From: Mycosarcoma maydis
Taxonomy: Eukaryota; Basidiomycota; Ustilaginomycetes; Ustilaginales
Assembly: GCF_000328475.2 (NCBI RefSeq)
Contig: NC_026478.1
Location: forward strand, 682,001-746,000
DNA: 64,000 nt
Reading direction: 5' to 3'
Shown: in pieces, positions 20,740 through 30,600 of the stretch
How positions within the stretch are numbered: the first letter of the stretch is position 1
Layout: each line of letters opens with the position of its first letter
Position numbers and translations under genes: made by a program
Notes under the pieces: generated by a model
Database searches by the model: none
Seen by the model: only the letters and a program-made list of their open reading frames with translations
What the model was told of the DNA's origin: nothing

Positions 20740-23250
20740 TCAACTGATCACTGCGCGACCGTCTTGGTGCGGCAGCTCGACGCCCAGCTTGCCCCTCTTG
20801 CGCTCATGGGTCTTCCTATGCCGACTGGCCTGGTCGGGTCTACTGAAGCACTTGCCACACTCGTCGCATTTGAACGGCTTGTCTCCCGTATGCGTTCTGA
20901 CATGCTTGGTCAAGTTGCTGCTCTCAGCAAACGCTTTTCCGCAACCTGGATACGTGCAAACGAACGGCTTGCTACCTGTATGGATTCGCCTGTGAATCGT
21001 CAACGATCCGGCTACGCTGAATGCTTTGCCACAGCCCGGATGATCGCAGACGTACGGTCGTTCTAGCGTATGTGTACGCATGTGCTGCGCGAGCGTATTC
21101 TGCTCGCTGAAGCGTTTGCCGCACTCGCTGCATTTGAAAGGTCGATCTCCCGTATGCGTCTGGATGTGACGTAGCACTTTTTGTTTCTGCGAAAACTTCT
21201 GCCCAGACACATACCGAGCACATCCAATCCACTTGCATTCGTATTGCGCTTGTCCCGAGCCGACGTGCTCCGTTTCAATGTGGTCCGTTAGCGCAGAATG
21301 TGAATCGAAACTCGCCGAACAGCCCATCCATCGACAATGCAGCTTTTCGGTAGCACTGCAGTACGCGCCACTGCTGCTGTTGCTACTCTTACGCTTCTTC
21401 TTGTTCCATAATGAGGATGACGAAGCGGTAAGCTGGGAGCTCGCCACATGACCAGCAGTATCACCAGGGCGGACGAGAGGAGGCGATGGAGTGGACCGTG
21501 TGAGAAGCTGAGCTCCGTTAAGGGAGAAAGGTGGTGCAGAGGGCTGGCCTAGATGATCGTGCAAAAGATGCTGCAAGATGGCGAGCGAGACCTTTTCATC
21601 CTCGTGTCCAGCTACTGTCTCGGACGCATTGGGCTTCCACAACTCGGCCTCGGTGGTGGGCGTGAAGGTGTCAAACTCCAACTTGACTGGCATTGCCACT
21701 TGGTGACAGTCCTTCCAAAGACATTCCAAACCAGTCGCGCCCGTCTGCGCGTCTGCGCTAGAGTATGCGCGCGAATGAGTGACTGATTTCGCTTCTTGTT
21801 GAGTAGTAGCAAACACGCGTTTGTCGCTAACAGCTGTATGCGCACTGGTGGTCGCGTTTCTACGCGCAAGATGCGAATGATTGACATGCGCCACCAGTTC
21901 CTCCACCGTCCAGAAGCGCTTGTTACACCCACCCCACTGACACTGTTGCGGCCGCGCGTCTTGGTGCTCGATCGCGGCTAATGAAGGTGGTTGATGCTGC
22001 AGAGTGTCGGTGGTGGGCATCCAGTGCGAGTGCGGTGCAGTGGTCTGGCAAATGTCAGAGTTGCACAGCGTCATAGCGGGAGGAAGGCATCCGCCATGAC
22101 TGCTATGCAGATGCGGCTGTTCGAACATGCAGTCGTTCCAGGACTGCAACTCGCTCAACATATCCTCCAACGAAGCATGGCCGGCTACCGGCGAGGCATG
22201 GTGACTCTCGAATCCCGAAGTGCCGCTAAACTTGTCTTTAAGATGAGGCGTCGAAGCATGCACCATGGTAGAGGACCACGCAGGACATGGTGACGCAGCA
22301 ATGGGCTGTGGTGTGGTCGACGTCGATGCTGTAGACGCTCGCGAGTCGTATTGGTTCTTGTTGCCAGGTGAAGTATGTTGGGTTGCATTGGTGATGATGC
22401 TGGACGATGGGGTATCTGAAGGTGCAGGAGGTGGTGGCGGCGCACTGAGCTGGGTATGGTTGTGGATCGCGTGTGAATGCAACGCAGGGCTCACAGCCTC
22501 GGCAGGCGACGCATGAGGCGCATTACAAGGATATGATGTAGAGCCAACACAGCACTGTTCTACCGTTGGCGGCATCGAGCAACAGCAGCAATCGAGGAGC
22601 TCCTGAAAGCTGCGGTACAGTTGGCCGCCTTCGGCCGTACTGGTCGAGGTGAGCGATCCGCAACACTCTCGACACTCGTTGTGAGATTTGTGGACGAGTG
22701 CTTTCGCGTTGGGCTGCGCGTTGACGCTCTTCGTGGCATGCAATGCGGGATCCGTTTCACACGCGTCATCCGTACAGCATGTAGAGAGAATGGGAACGGC
22801 AAGCGTCATGGACGAGAAGTCGCCCGAGGCGGAGCATGTCGATTGCGAGCACGGTGAGCCCGAAATTTCGGCGCACGCGGTATCGTCACAACATGCAACA
22901 GCGGTTGAACAGACAATCGCGCTTGTGGAAGAGCTGGCCGCACCGCAGGAAGGCTGTGTGCATGCGCTAGAGATGTGATGGCTGTCGGAGCAAGGCGAGG
23001 ATCGTGCCGAAGTGGTGCAGCTCCGGCAGTCGTTGGCGCATGATCCAGGTTGGGTCGAGTGACCTGCATTACAGCAAATCACGGTACCACACGTGGGAGG
23101 TACTCTGATGAGCTTATCGAGCTGCTGAGGTGGTGGCGATCTGGACGACGCCTTTTGAGGTGATTTCATCAGGGTCGCACTTTTGTCCGCTTCTTGGATG
23201 CAAGCGGACAATGTTGACGGTAACAACACCTCTTCCGATGACGCTGCCAT
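20740..23250 (-). CDS. ZAP1: C2H2 zinc-finger transcription factor, Zap1-like
   Basis: 836 residues. The C-terminal block (about 638-812) carries six C2H2 fingers: CRWMGCSASF, CKWIGCARYV, CSECGKRFSE, CDHPGCGKAF, CTYPGCGKAF and CDECGKCFSR, with TGDRPF/TGSKPF/TGDKPF linkers. Two isolated fingers lie upstream (CQWGGCNKRFW near 435 and CLWKDCHQ with a distant HLLHDH). The N-terminal 300 residues are unusually rich in Cys pairs (CCNAGH, CCTDDAC, CCVGS). Upstream fingers, a terminal finger array and Cys-rich activation regions match the zinc-responsive regulators Zap1/ZafA, so control of zinc uptake genes is inferred; the family assignment is from remembered sequences, not a search. Single exon with ATG at 23250. 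Confidence 0.75.
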   Translation of the reverse strand: MAASSEEVLLPSTLSACIQEADKSATLMKSPQKASSRSPPPQQLDKLIRVPPTCGTVICCNAGHSTQPGSCANDCRSCTTSARSSPCSDSHHISSACTQPSCGAASSSTSAIVCSTAVACCDDTACAEISGSPCSQSTCSASGDFSSMTLAVPILSTCCTDDACETDPALHATKSVNAQPNAKALVHKSHNECRECCGSLTSTSTAEGGQLYRSFQELLDCCCCSMPPTVEQCCVGSTSYPCNAPHASPAEAVSPALHSHAIHNHTQLSAPPPPPAPSDTPSSSIITNATQHTSPGNKNQYDSRASTASTSTTPQPIAASPCPAWSSTMVHASTPHLKDKFSGTSGFESHHASPVAGHASLEDMLSELQSWNDCMFEQPHLHSSHGGCLPPAMTLCNSDICQTTAPHSHWMPTTDTLQHQPPSLAAIEHQDARPQQCQWGGCNKRFWTVEELVAHVNHSHLARRNATTSAHTAVSDKRVFATTQQEAKSVTHSRAYSSADAQTGATGLECLWKDCHQVAMPVKLEFDTFTPTTEAELWKPNASETVAGHEDEKVSLAILQHLLHDHLGQPSAPPFSLNGAQLLTRSTPSPPLVRPGDTAGHVASSQLTASSSSLWNKKKRKSSNSSSGAYCSATEKLHCRWMGCSASFDSHSALTDHIETEHVGSGQAQYECKWIGCARYVSGQKFSQKQKVLRHIQTHTGDRPFKCSECGKRFSEQNTLAQHMRTHTLERPYVCDHPGCGKAFSVAGSLTIHRRIHTGSKPFVCTYPGCGKAFAESSNLTKHVRTHTGDKPFKCDECGKCFSRPDQASRHRKTHERKRGKLGVELPHQDGRAVIS

Positions 23251-24381
23251 GACGTCCTGGCAAAGCGGGGCTGACCTTGCCTCTCAGACGGGCGGCATGC
23301 GGCGAATTATGGCGCTTCGCAAAGGTAGAAAGACGTTGTACAAGGTTGACGTCGATGATGACAGCTCGTGAGCTCAAAAGCTGAGCGGCAGATGTGCGAG
23401 CAAGCGGAGAAGAAAGAACCAAAAAAAAAGGAGTGGCAGGCAAGGGTTCCAACTGAGTTGGTCTCGGAGAAAGAACTTGGAGCGAAAAAGATGCCTTGAG
23501 CAGCCAGGAGCAAGGCTAGAGCTTCATGAACAGTGGACGAGTCGGCTCCGAAGAGAAATGCTTCTGTGACGTGAGCTGAAGGGAGGCGGAGAGGGGGGTT
23601 CTTGCAAAAACACCGTGCTTGGCAATAGCAACTGTCCAGGGCGGGGAGTTTAGGGATGAGACAACAGCTTGACCAGCTCACAGTGGGTGTAAGGCGTCGT
23701 AGGTAGCTAGATGCTGCTCGTAGAATCGATTTGTCTTGAGGCCGAGTCAGATGCAGAACATGGGCTGCTTGATTGTTGCATAGGCGGTGTCTACTTGCCG
23801 CAGTCTTGAAACTTGAGTCTTTCGCGGGCAAAGCAAACCAAGTGACGGCCAAGTCACTCAGTGGCAGACAAGGCGTGGGGCAACCGAAGCAAAGCACGAA
23901 GCGTCCAACATGGAAGAGATAGGCGAGCAGGAACAAAAACGTGCGTACCTTGCTGGTTACGATCCTTGATAATCGTGAATCGCACAACCTCGCTCGTGAC
24001 TTTCAACCTGTCACAGGTTTGCTGTTGACAATTTTCGCGCTCCCGTCAGAAATCAAGTCACAGCAATTAGTAATCTTGTCCCTCTCGATAGCGGCACTCT
24101 AACATGCACGATTCGTGAATGTCGCCACGCTCCGTGGCTGTACGTCACGGTGGTGTCTTCATCGTGAGTTCAGTTTGGCACTTTGCTGCGCACACTCTGT
24201 TTTTTCAAGCGGCGGTCGTTCTGCGATAGTCTGAGCGGCGGAGTCGGCAAACAACAGCAAGTGCGCATTTCACGGCGAAAGAGTGTGAATGAAAGCGGTG
24301 TATTTACATAAGATGCGATGGGTGCAATGTCGTGTGCAAGACAAGAGCATCACTTTGCCAAGCTGGTCTGAAGTTGGGAAA
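23251..24381. promoter_or_regulatory. upstream region of the Zap1-like gene
   Basis: 1.1 kb spacer between two minus-strand genes. A 226-codon minus ORF (23307-23987) covers much of it, but composition is low-complexity and it has no family features, so it is read as 5' leader or promoter. A palindrome-rich, GC-rich segment lies near 24110-24160. Confidence 0.5.
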
Positions 24382-25407
24382 TCAGATCAAATCCCAGAGC
24401 GGGTCATCGGAACGAATACCGTCCTTGCGCGTTGCTCGGCTGCGTGCGAGTTGGGGTGCTGGTGCCGATGAAAAGCTGTAGCCCTCGAGAGCACTGTCGA
24501 CCACCTGTTGCGAGAATGCCTGAGCCTGGTCTGCTGGTGCAGGTGCAGATGCAGTTTGCTGTCGTGCCGAGCGGGAAGAGGAAGCAAGACCGCCAATGAT
24601 GAGTGAGCGAAGGGCGTCGCCCGTCAATGGCTCGGATGGCGTCTTAGGAGCAGTCGACGTGGTGGAAGCGGAACCATCCTTGCGAGTACCCTGCGAAGGA
24701 CCGAGAATAGCAATTCCTCCCTTGGCCTCCTTGAAAGAGCCGGTGGGTGACTTGGCTTTGCCGAGGAAGGCGAGCACATCACCCTTGGTGATCATTCCAC
24801 GTACGCCGGTACCCTTGATCTTGGTCTCGGCGTCCTCGATTGCGTTTTCAGCGATGAGTCGCTGTACCGAAGGGAAGAGCGGTCCCTTGAAAGAGAGGTG
24901 TGTGTCCGAGCTGGAAGCGTTTGGTGAAGATGGGGATGCAGAGCCAGTGGAGGCGGCTGTCTGGGTCGATGGCTCTGGTACCGACTTGCGCTCGTCTGAC
25001 GTGGTGCAAGTCGCTTCGTCATCCTTGGGCACCTCGACGTTGGAAATGTCATCGCCTTCCTCGGCGAGCATGGCGATTGTCTTGCCGACACTCACATCCT
25101 TGCTTCCATCCTGGACAATGATTTTAGCCAGAACACCATCTTCTTGAGCCTCGACATCCATCGTAGCCTTGTCGGTTTCGATCTCGAGCAGAACATCGCC
25201 CGCTGAGAATGCCTGGCCTTCCTTGAGCTTCCAAGCAGCGATGCCACCCGAGGTCATGGTGGGTGACATGGCCGGCATGGCGAACTTGGTGATCGCATTT
25301 TGTGCCGACGACGTCGATAGCGCTCGCGTAGCCAGAGCGGTCTGCGAACTCGAGCTGGCAGCCGCAAGCCTTGAAGCGGTCAGAAGCAGAGAGCGTGACG
25401 CCGACAT
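24382..25407 (-). CDS. PDX1: pyruvate dehydrogenase protein X component (E3-binding protein)
   Basis: 341 residues. Pdx1 anchors dihydrolipoamide dehydrogenase (E3) to the E2 core of the mitochondrial pyruvate dehydrogenase complex. Order seen: import presequence ([20 protein letters not shown]), lipoyl domain ~38-113 with the lysine of [17 protein letters not shown] (Lys80), an Ala/Ser/Pro linker, and the peripheral subunit-binding domain at ~175-216 ([36 protein letters not shown]). No acetyltransferase catalytic domain (no HxxxDG) follows, which separates it from E2. The ORF is open to 25638, but the ATG at 25407 starts the presequence and is chosen. Confidence 0.9.
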   Translation of the reverse strand: MSASRSLLLTASRLAAASSSSQTALATRALSTSSAQNAITKFAMPAMSPTMTSGGIAAWKLKEGQAFSAGDVLLEIETDKATMDVEAQEDGVLAKIIVQDGSKDVSVGKTIAMLAEEGDDISNVEVPKDDEATCTTSDERKSVPEPSTQTAASTGSASPSSPNASSSDTHLSFKGPLFPSVQRLIAENAIEDAETKIKGTGVRGMITKGDVLAFLGKAKSPTGSFKEAKGGIAILGPSQGTRKDGSASTTSTAPKTPSEPLTGDALRSLIIGGLASSSRSARQQTASAPAPADQAQAFSQQVVDSALEGYSFSSAPAPQLARSRATRKDGIRSDDPLWDLI

Positions 25408-26263
25408 TGTTCTTAAACCCTTATACCGAGCCGTCTTTTGTGAACCCGACCTGGTGCATGCGGATGGTGTCTCGGTAGAAGAGTTGGCGTCGCTGTGAGC
25501 ACATCTCGACCAGATCAACACACACGCACACACTCGCGCTCTCACCCGAAATACATTCATCCCGAAAAGGCTCACTGAAAAATTGGCCGGCATATCGATA
25601 ATCGTGAATCGGCCCGCGAGAAGAACTCTCTCCATCACGAATCTCAGCGTCGAGCGCTATTCCCTAATCCGACTTGCGAAGAAGACCAAAAAAAATAAAG
25701 AGAAGAAAAAAATAAATAGAAACAGAGCAGACACTACACCCACCCAAAAAGGCACGTTGTTGGGAGCAGCCTGATTCGTGATTCACGATTTTCCCGATTC
25801 GTGATTTCGTTATGCGCGTGGCGTGCGTCACAGCATCGATGCGTCATGCGTTTGGATATCTTTTGTTAAGTTGGCAGTTGTGCATCTGTCCATCTCATTC
25901 ACGATTCACGATTCACGATTCACGATTCACGATTCACGATTCACGATTCACGATTCACGATTCACGATTCACAATTCACAATTCACAATTCACAATTCAC
26001 AATTCACAATTCACAATTCACAATTCACGATTTGTTCACCAGTCTCTCTGTAGGAAGCGTGAAGCTTGGCGTGTGGTCACAGGTCCCTGGGTAAGGAGCG
26101 CACTTGTTGTATCGTCACTTATAAACATGCAATGCGAAATCGTGAATGCTGGTGGCCGTGTGCTTGACAACAACGACGTGAATCGTGAATCGTGATCACG
26201 AATGGGATGTGAAAATGGAGCATCTTCGTGCTTGCAAGAGCTCCGCTGATGGCTCGTCATACA
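25408..26263. promoter_or_regulatory. PDX1 upstream spacer with long heptamer array
   Basis: Spacer between PDX1 (5' side) and the Rpa34-like gene (3' side), both minus. It includes an A-rich tract at 25686-25720, scattered heptamers at 25770-25806 and 26175-26195, and the large array listed separately. No gene. Confidence 0.6.
25897..26033. repeat. two-block heptamer array: ACGATTC x10 then ACAATTC x8
   Basis: Perfect 7-bp tandem array. Ten identical ACGATTC units run 25901-25970, then eight identical ACAATTC units run 25971-26026, closing with ACGATTT. Only one base differs between the two unit types and each type is uniform within its block. The unit equals the spacer-wide heptamer (TTCACGA frame-shifted). 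Confidence 0.97.
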
Positions 26264-27136
26264 TCAAACCTTCTTGGACTTTTTCGACTTGTTATCGTCC
26301 TCGGACTTGACCTTGCGTTTCGTCTCTTTCTTCTGCTCCGTGACTTGGCTTGCTGATTCGGATGCTGTGTTGCTTCGGCTACCGGCGGGCTGGAAGTTTC
26401 CTTTTAGCAGATGCCAAGGCTGTCGCGGCAACTTTTTCTCTTCAAACGTGTTGCTCGTCTCCTTTACTTTTTGCGCCCTGCTCGTTTCTGCTGGCGAAGC
26501 GATCGACAGATGAATGCATCTCGAAATCTTGACAGGTGCCATGACGAGTTTTCCCACCTCATTCCCATCACCTGCAGGAACGAGCAAGTGCAAACTCTTC
26601 AACTCTGATGCCGCTCCTACGCCAGCTGCAACCCTGTCGTCTTCACTCTGAACAGATGCACTTTCCAAGGCCATACAAATGAGTTGCGAATCCGCGCTCG
26701 ATTGAGACTTCTTGGATTTGCCCTTGAGCGCTGATGGTACCGAGGCGTAAAAGTTGTACGTAGCAGCGTCTGTGCAAGTAGATGTCGGTACCGAGATGGT
26801 TCCAAGTGGTTTAGATGCAGTTTGCACGTCGCATGACTCGTGCGGAAGGTCGATAACAACTCCGTCGAGCTGAGCTGGTGAAACGCCGGCGGGAATGCGT
26901 ACCGCCCAGAGCTGCTGCTGCTTCGAATCGGAGAGCTTCTTTTCAAGGAAAGGCGAAGACGTTGAGAACGAGACACGTTCGAAGCCTCGTGGTGGACGGT
27001 AGCCAATGTTAGAAGGATTGCGAGAAGCAGGATGCTTTGCTGTGGATACCGACGCTGTTTGAGCTTCAACCGACGAGCCGCCGGTGCTCGACGAGGAGGA
27101 GCTCGCCTCGGAGTCGGATCGTGACCTCTTGGACAT
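26264..27136 (-). CDS. RPA34: RNA polymerase I subunit Rpa34-like
   Basis: 290 residues. Rpa34 pairs with Rpa49 on nucleolar RNA polymerase I and aids rRNA transcription elongation. Evidence is the dimerisation-module motif KQQQLWAVRIPAGVSPAQLD with VVIDLP after it, which parallels KQQQVWLIKFPSNVDISKLK of yeast Rpa34, preceded by a GFERV segment and followed by a LHLLVPAG block. The C-terminus is a Lys-rich tail (KRKVKSEDDNKSKKSKKV), as in the family. Length is a little above yeast (233). Single exon; ATG at 27136. A short spliced ORF ends 44 bp upstream on the same strand. Confidence 0.82.
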   Translation of the reverse strand: MSKRSRSDSEASSSSSSTGGSSVEAQTASVSTAKHPASRNPSNIGYRPPRGFERVSFSTSSPFLEKKLSDSKQQQLWAVRIPAGVSPAQLDGVVIDLPHESCDVQTASKPLGTISVPTSTCTDAATYNFYASVPSALKGKSKKSQSSADSQLICMALESASVQSEDDRVAAGVGAASELKSLHLLVPAGDGNEVGKLVMAPVKISRCIHLSIASPAETSRAQKVKETSNTFEEKKLPRQPWHLLKGNFQPAGSRSNTASESASQVTEQKKETKRKVKSEDDNKSKKSKKV

Positions 27137-27180
27137 TCTGCCTCTACGTATAGGGGTCGCCGACGACTGACTTTATGTTG

Positions 27181-27357
27181 CTATGTTGCTTCCTCCTCGT
27201 CGCTTAAATCTTCCAAGGTGGGCAGGTTGATGCGAGAGAGCTTTGTGATGTCGTTGGACAGGATAACAAGAGGAGCTGTAGCAATGTTCAACGTTAGCAA
27301 CATCAAACACGTTACTTAGTTGGTTTTACAGTTTTCGCAGTTGCAGGCAGCCGACAT
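27181..27357 (-). CDS. possible spliced microprotein (40 codons) upstream of RPA34
   Basis: Not recognised. Exon 1 27357-27330 encodes MSAACNCEN plus one base; exon 2 27275-27181 encodes PLVILSNDITKLSRINLPTL, continues with an acidic EDLSDEEEAT end and stops at TAG 27183-27181. The 54 nt intron begins gtaaaac and ends gctacag, with a canonical CTAAC branch site (27297-27293) about 18 nt before the acceptor; both exons together are 123 nt and in frame. The stop lies 44 bp before the Rpa34 ATG on the same strand, so it may be a separate small gene, an upstream ORF in the RPA34 leader, or the last exon of a transcript with another first exon. The branch-acceptor signal is the strongest support; the donor is weak. 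Confidence 0.4.
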
Positions 27358-27681
27358 TCACGATTCGGGATTCGTGATTCGTGATTCATGATTCTTCCAA
27401 AAAAAAATTGCAGCGCAGACAAATCACGAATGCAGAGATACAGTCACAATTACATAAGCATGCCATGCGGCCAACCTCCACCTGCAACCGCGCTTCTATC
27501 TTTCACGGGTCTGCTAAACTAACTCACGACTTATGCAAAGCAAGCTCTCTGCTGCACCGACGATACCCAACTGCGACCAAGTCGATGCAACCAGGAATCG
27601 TCAGAGCCCCTTCTTGACCTTTGCTACGCCATTAGATATCCAATTGGATCCATCGAGTCTTGGAGAATCTGTAACGCAAAC
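27358..27681. promoter_or_regulatory. divergent promoter with heptamer cluster
   Basis: Between the minus-strand RPA34 unit and the plus-strand SDR. Heptamers (attcacgattcgggattcgt) sit at 27357-27392, next to an A9 run. No gene. Confidence 0.55.
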
Positions 27682-28836
27682 ATGGATCTCGTACAATCGT
27701 TGTTGGGAGAGATCGGCGTTCCGATTCCTGACACCAAGACACTGTCGTTCGTCGGCACGCTCATCTGCGTGGGTCTGACAGTGCCACTCGCCGTCATGTT
27801 CCACTATTCGGCTCGGCCTCGTATTCAGCGAGTCAAGATTTACGAGGAGCGCGTGCTGATCCTCGGTGCATCCACAGAGAAAGGCGTGGGTGAAGCACTG
27901 GCACTCCAATACGCTCGTCGGGGCTGTCGCGATCTGATCCTTGTCGGTCGCAACCTGCAAGGACTCGAGGCTGTCAAGAAGCGCTGTATCGAGCAGGCAA
28001 TTGAAGGAGAAGAGTGGGAAATGTCGGATGAGGCGCCTGGAGACCAAGCCAAGAGCAAGCACGATTTGCGCATCCATTGCATCGCTGCGGACTGCGCCAA
28101 CGCGCAAGATGTGGATCGTCTCAGAAAGCAGGTTTCGGCGAAAATCAAGGGTCTCGACACCCTGCACATCTGCTTTGGCGTTTCAGCGCTGCTTCCGCTA
28201 CTTGGCGTGGCAGGCGTGGATCCAGTGCGTCGCGCTGACAAGCAGGATCCGTCCAAGGTGTATGCGGACAAATCCGGCCTTGAAGCCGTTCAGCAAGCCG
28301 TTGTGAATGCTTCGAATGTCAACGTTGCAGGAACCGCGATCTGTCTGGCTGCATTCTTGCCGATGCTTCAAACCACATCGCACTATCCAGCTGTCGTTCT
28401 CATGTCTTCGGCAGCAGCGCTGTTCGCTGCGCCGACGCGCTCCGTTTATGCTGCCACCAAGGCGGCTCAGCTCTCGCTCTTTCGATCCGTCGCGCTCGAG
28501 TCGCAGGCGCATGCACAAGTCAAGCCAGCCAATTCAGCAAAGCCCCGTTCCCAGGTCCACTTCCTCTCCATCTGCCCAGCTACCATCGCTACATCTTTCC
28601 GACACTCTGCGGTCGATCTGGACCACACCAAAGCCGACATGCCCGAAGACCTCGCTTGGGTCAAAGGCGAAAAGATGCTTACGCCATTCCATGTTGCTCA
28701 GAGAACCATCTTTGCTGTGGATCGCTTTACACAAGGCATCGTAACTCTGCCGTCCTCGTATGCATTTGCTACTTGGATCGACAAGATCTTCCCCAGCGTC
28801 ACTGCGAAGATGGCGCGCAAAAAGTATGCTTATTGA
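27682..28836 (+). CDS. membrane-anchored short-chain dehydrogenase/reductase
   Basis: 384 residues, single exon. An N-terminal hydrophobic helix (FVGTLICVGLTVPLAVMFHY) precedes the Rossmann fold, so it is probably ER- or membrane-anchored. The nucleotide loop is ILGASTEKGVGEALALQYAR (variant of TGxxxGxG) followed by LILVGRN. The active site is MSSAAALFAAPTRSVYAATK with Tyr and Lys of YxxxK, then ICPATIATSF. General shape resembles DHRS7/3-ketodihydrosphingosine-reductase-like SDRs, but substrate is not assignable; the NAG motif region (CFGVSALLPLLG) is atypical. It converges with the next gene, with stops 99 bp apart, and a GAGCTGC repeat in between (28848-28873). Confidence 0.83.
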   Translation: MDLVQSLLGEIGVPIPDTKTLSFVGTLICVGLTVPLAVMFHYSARPRIQRVKIYEERVLILGASTEKGVGEALALQYARRGCRDLILVGRNLQGLEAVKKRCIEQAIEGEEWEMSDEAPGDQAKSKHDLRIHCIAADCANAQDVDRLRKQVSAKIKGLDTLHICFGVSALLPLLGVAGVDPVRRADKQDPSKVYADKSGLEAVQQAVVNASNVNVAGTAICLAAFLPMLQTTSHYPAVVLMSSAAALFAAPTRSVYAATKAAQLSLFRSVALESQAHAQVKPANSAKPRSQVHFLSICPATIATSFRHSAVDLDHTKADMPEDLAWVKGEKMLTPFHVAQRTIFAVDRFTQGIVTLPSSYAFATWIDKIFPSVTAKMARKKYAY

Positions 28837-28935
28837 CCGGATCCCCGAGCTGCGAGCTGCGAGCTGCGAGCTACAAGCAAGTGCATTACCAATCATTGTC
28901 TGCAGGCTTTTTTTCGTCCACGTCTGAAATGCCGA

Positions 28936-30600
28936 CTATGCTGGACTGGATGCTAAGTCGGTCTTGTCTGCACGCTTTGCAGAGTCTGATAGATCGCTGA
29001 GCGTGCGTAAGGTTCTTGAGAAGAGACGAGTGAAAGCAACGTCCCACTGGGCGATGGTGTCGGAGAGGTTCAAGTTGATGGAACGCGTCTCGGAACGAGT
29101 GACTTTGGCGTTGGCATTGGCGATGTGCACGTCAGTATGCACAGCTGGACTCGCTCTTCGGCGTCGTTTGCTCGGTAGCGCCTCAGCTCGAGGTTCTTGG
29201 ATCCGTGACTCTACCGACGAGTCGCTGGAATGCCGGCGCTTGTCGTGCGTTTCGCTGCAAGCAACAGCCTCGACCGTCCCGAGCACCGACGCACCGAGCA
29301 TCTGATCTGACGCTTGGCCTGCAGCTTCTTGTACGTCATCTGCATCGTCGTCTGCATCCGGATCGAGTTTTCGATCAAAAACGTGCTGGTAGTGTTGATG
29401 CTCCTCGGTATCTTGTTCAACGTCGTAACCGGCTCTATTGTCCACTTGGTCGTCGCCGATAGCAACGTCTTCGAAATCACGATCATCGTCAGCTTCTTGC
29501 GTTGCATCATCACCCGTGTCGGCATCTTGCTCGTCCTCTAGCACTCCTGGCAACGTGCTATCGCTCAACTCGTTCTGCTCATCCTCTTGCATGGTCGGTG
29601 GAGGCGGCGCATCCAGCTCAGCTCGCATCCAGGAGAACAACTTTTCTCGCGAACAAATCGCAATGTTGCGCAGTCGAACTTGGTCGGTCACCCCGACAGT
29701 TTTGTTGGCTCGACCACCGTGAATTGGCAGGCTTTCTCGAGCTTGCGCACTGCGAGACGAGGACACGCCGGATACGAACCGTCCGTCGATGGCGGGAGAA
29801 GGTACAAGGCTGCTTGTCGAAAGGATGGTGTGAGAAATGCGCGAGTGGTGCGCGAGTTGGTCTTGTGTCGTATCTGGAGAATCTGGAAACGCTTTTCTTG
29901 CGTTGCTCAGAGCGACGTCAACGTTGATGAGGTTGCCTCTGAGGACAGCGACCCATATTCTGTCGACAAAGTCGAGTGTTTGGAGAGCCAGGTTGAGCTG
30001 CTTTGTACGAGATGCAATCAGATGTTGCCTCTCTTGTTCCTCGTCCCAGTCTTGGTCGTCGTAGTCTCGGTCCTTGTCGCTTTGCTTGTGTTCCATATGA
30101 GCGCCATCTGGCTTGTCGACGTGCTCCCGCGTTCGCTTGCGCTTGTTTTTCATCGCCTCGAATTCCATTGCGAGGCTATACCCCGTGATTCCTTCGCTGA
30201 ACTCAGTCGAACATCGCAGCAGGTACGAGACGAGCAAGTTGGTGCTACCACTTCCATACGGTGGAATATGCGCCAGCACACTGAGCACTCTCAGCCACTC
30301 GCGCACATAGCTCGTCAAGCTATGCAAGCTCGAGCTTGCATCAAATCGTTTGCGGTAGCCTCGAGTGATGTTTTCCAGTGCAGCATCGAGGAACGATCGC
30401 AACTTGGCTTCTTGCTTGCTGCTCAGCGCGTTCGGTGTAGCAACCGTGTCCAGACGAGTACCATCCGTGTTGTTCGTAGGCTGCGTATCTGTTGGACGAC
30501 CGTCAGTGTCATCCAAGTCAAACACCGTCGACAGATCGTCAATGATGAACCCGCCTCCTAACTGCATTCTTGCTAGTGATGATGGGTTGAGAAGGAGCAT
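28936..30600 (-). CDS. hypothetical acidic protein
   Basis: Not recognised. 554 residues from the ATG at 30600 (MLLLNPSSLARMQLGGGFII, then DDLSTVFDLDD); the frame is open to 30738 but that extension lies in spacer sequence. A helical, probably folded part spans ~75-260 (LRSFLDAALENITRGYRKRF, YVREWLRVLSVLAHIPPYGS, LQTLDFVDRIWVAVLRGNLI). The middle (about 345-440) is highly acidic (DEQDADTGDDATQEADDDRD), then a basic KRRRRAS motif that could be a nuclear signal, and a C-terminal helix (INLNLSDTIAQWDVAFTRLF). Composition suggests a nuclear protein; no function is claimed. Confidence 0.72.
   Translation of the reverse strand: MLLLNPSSLARMQLGGGFIIDDLSTVFDLDDTDGRPTDTQPTNNTDGTRLDTVATPNALSSKQEAKLRSFLDAALENITRGYRKRFDASSSLHSLTSYVREWLRVLSVLAHIPPYGSGSTNLLVSYLLRCSTEFSEGITGYSLAMEFEAMKNKRKRTREHVDKPDGAHMEHKQSDKDRDYDDQDWDEEQERQHLIASRTKQLNLALQTLDFVDRIWVAVLRGNLINVDVALSNARKAFPDSPDTTQDQLAHHSRISHTILSTSSLVPSPAIDGRFVSGVSSSRSAQARESLPIHGGRANKTVGVTDQVRLRNIAICSREKLFSWMRAELDAPPPPTMQEDEQNELSDSTLPGVLEDEQDADTGDDATQEADDDRDFEDVAIGDDQVDNRAGYDVEQDTEEHQHYQHVFDRKLDPDADDDADDVQEAAGQASDQMLGASVLGTVEAVACSETHDKRRHSSDSSVESRIQEPRAEALPSKRRRRASPAVHTDVHIANANAKVTRSETRSINLNLSDTIAQWDVAFTRLFSRTLRTLSDLSDSAKRADKTDLASSPA

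Noticed and set aside
23307..23987. 226-codon minus ORF upstream of the Zap1-like gene
   Set aside because: Low-complexity, no domain-like blocks, and it overlaps the expected promoter and leader of the gene on the same strand.
25408..25638. N-terminal extension of PDX1
   Set aside because: The downstream ATG at 25407 begins a clear mitochondrial presequence; the extension is spacer-like.
25897..26033. Heptamer array as a CRISPR array
   Set aside because: Units are contiguous 7-mers without spacers, in a eukaryotic genome.
25812..26195. 127-codon ORF with repeating TIHDSRF
   Set aside because: Periodic peptide is produced only by the 7-bp array read through 21 nt cycles.
29587..30561. 324-codon plus ORF
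   Set aside because: Antisense to the acidic protein ORF; the minus frame is longer and has acidic-region and helix structure typical of protein.
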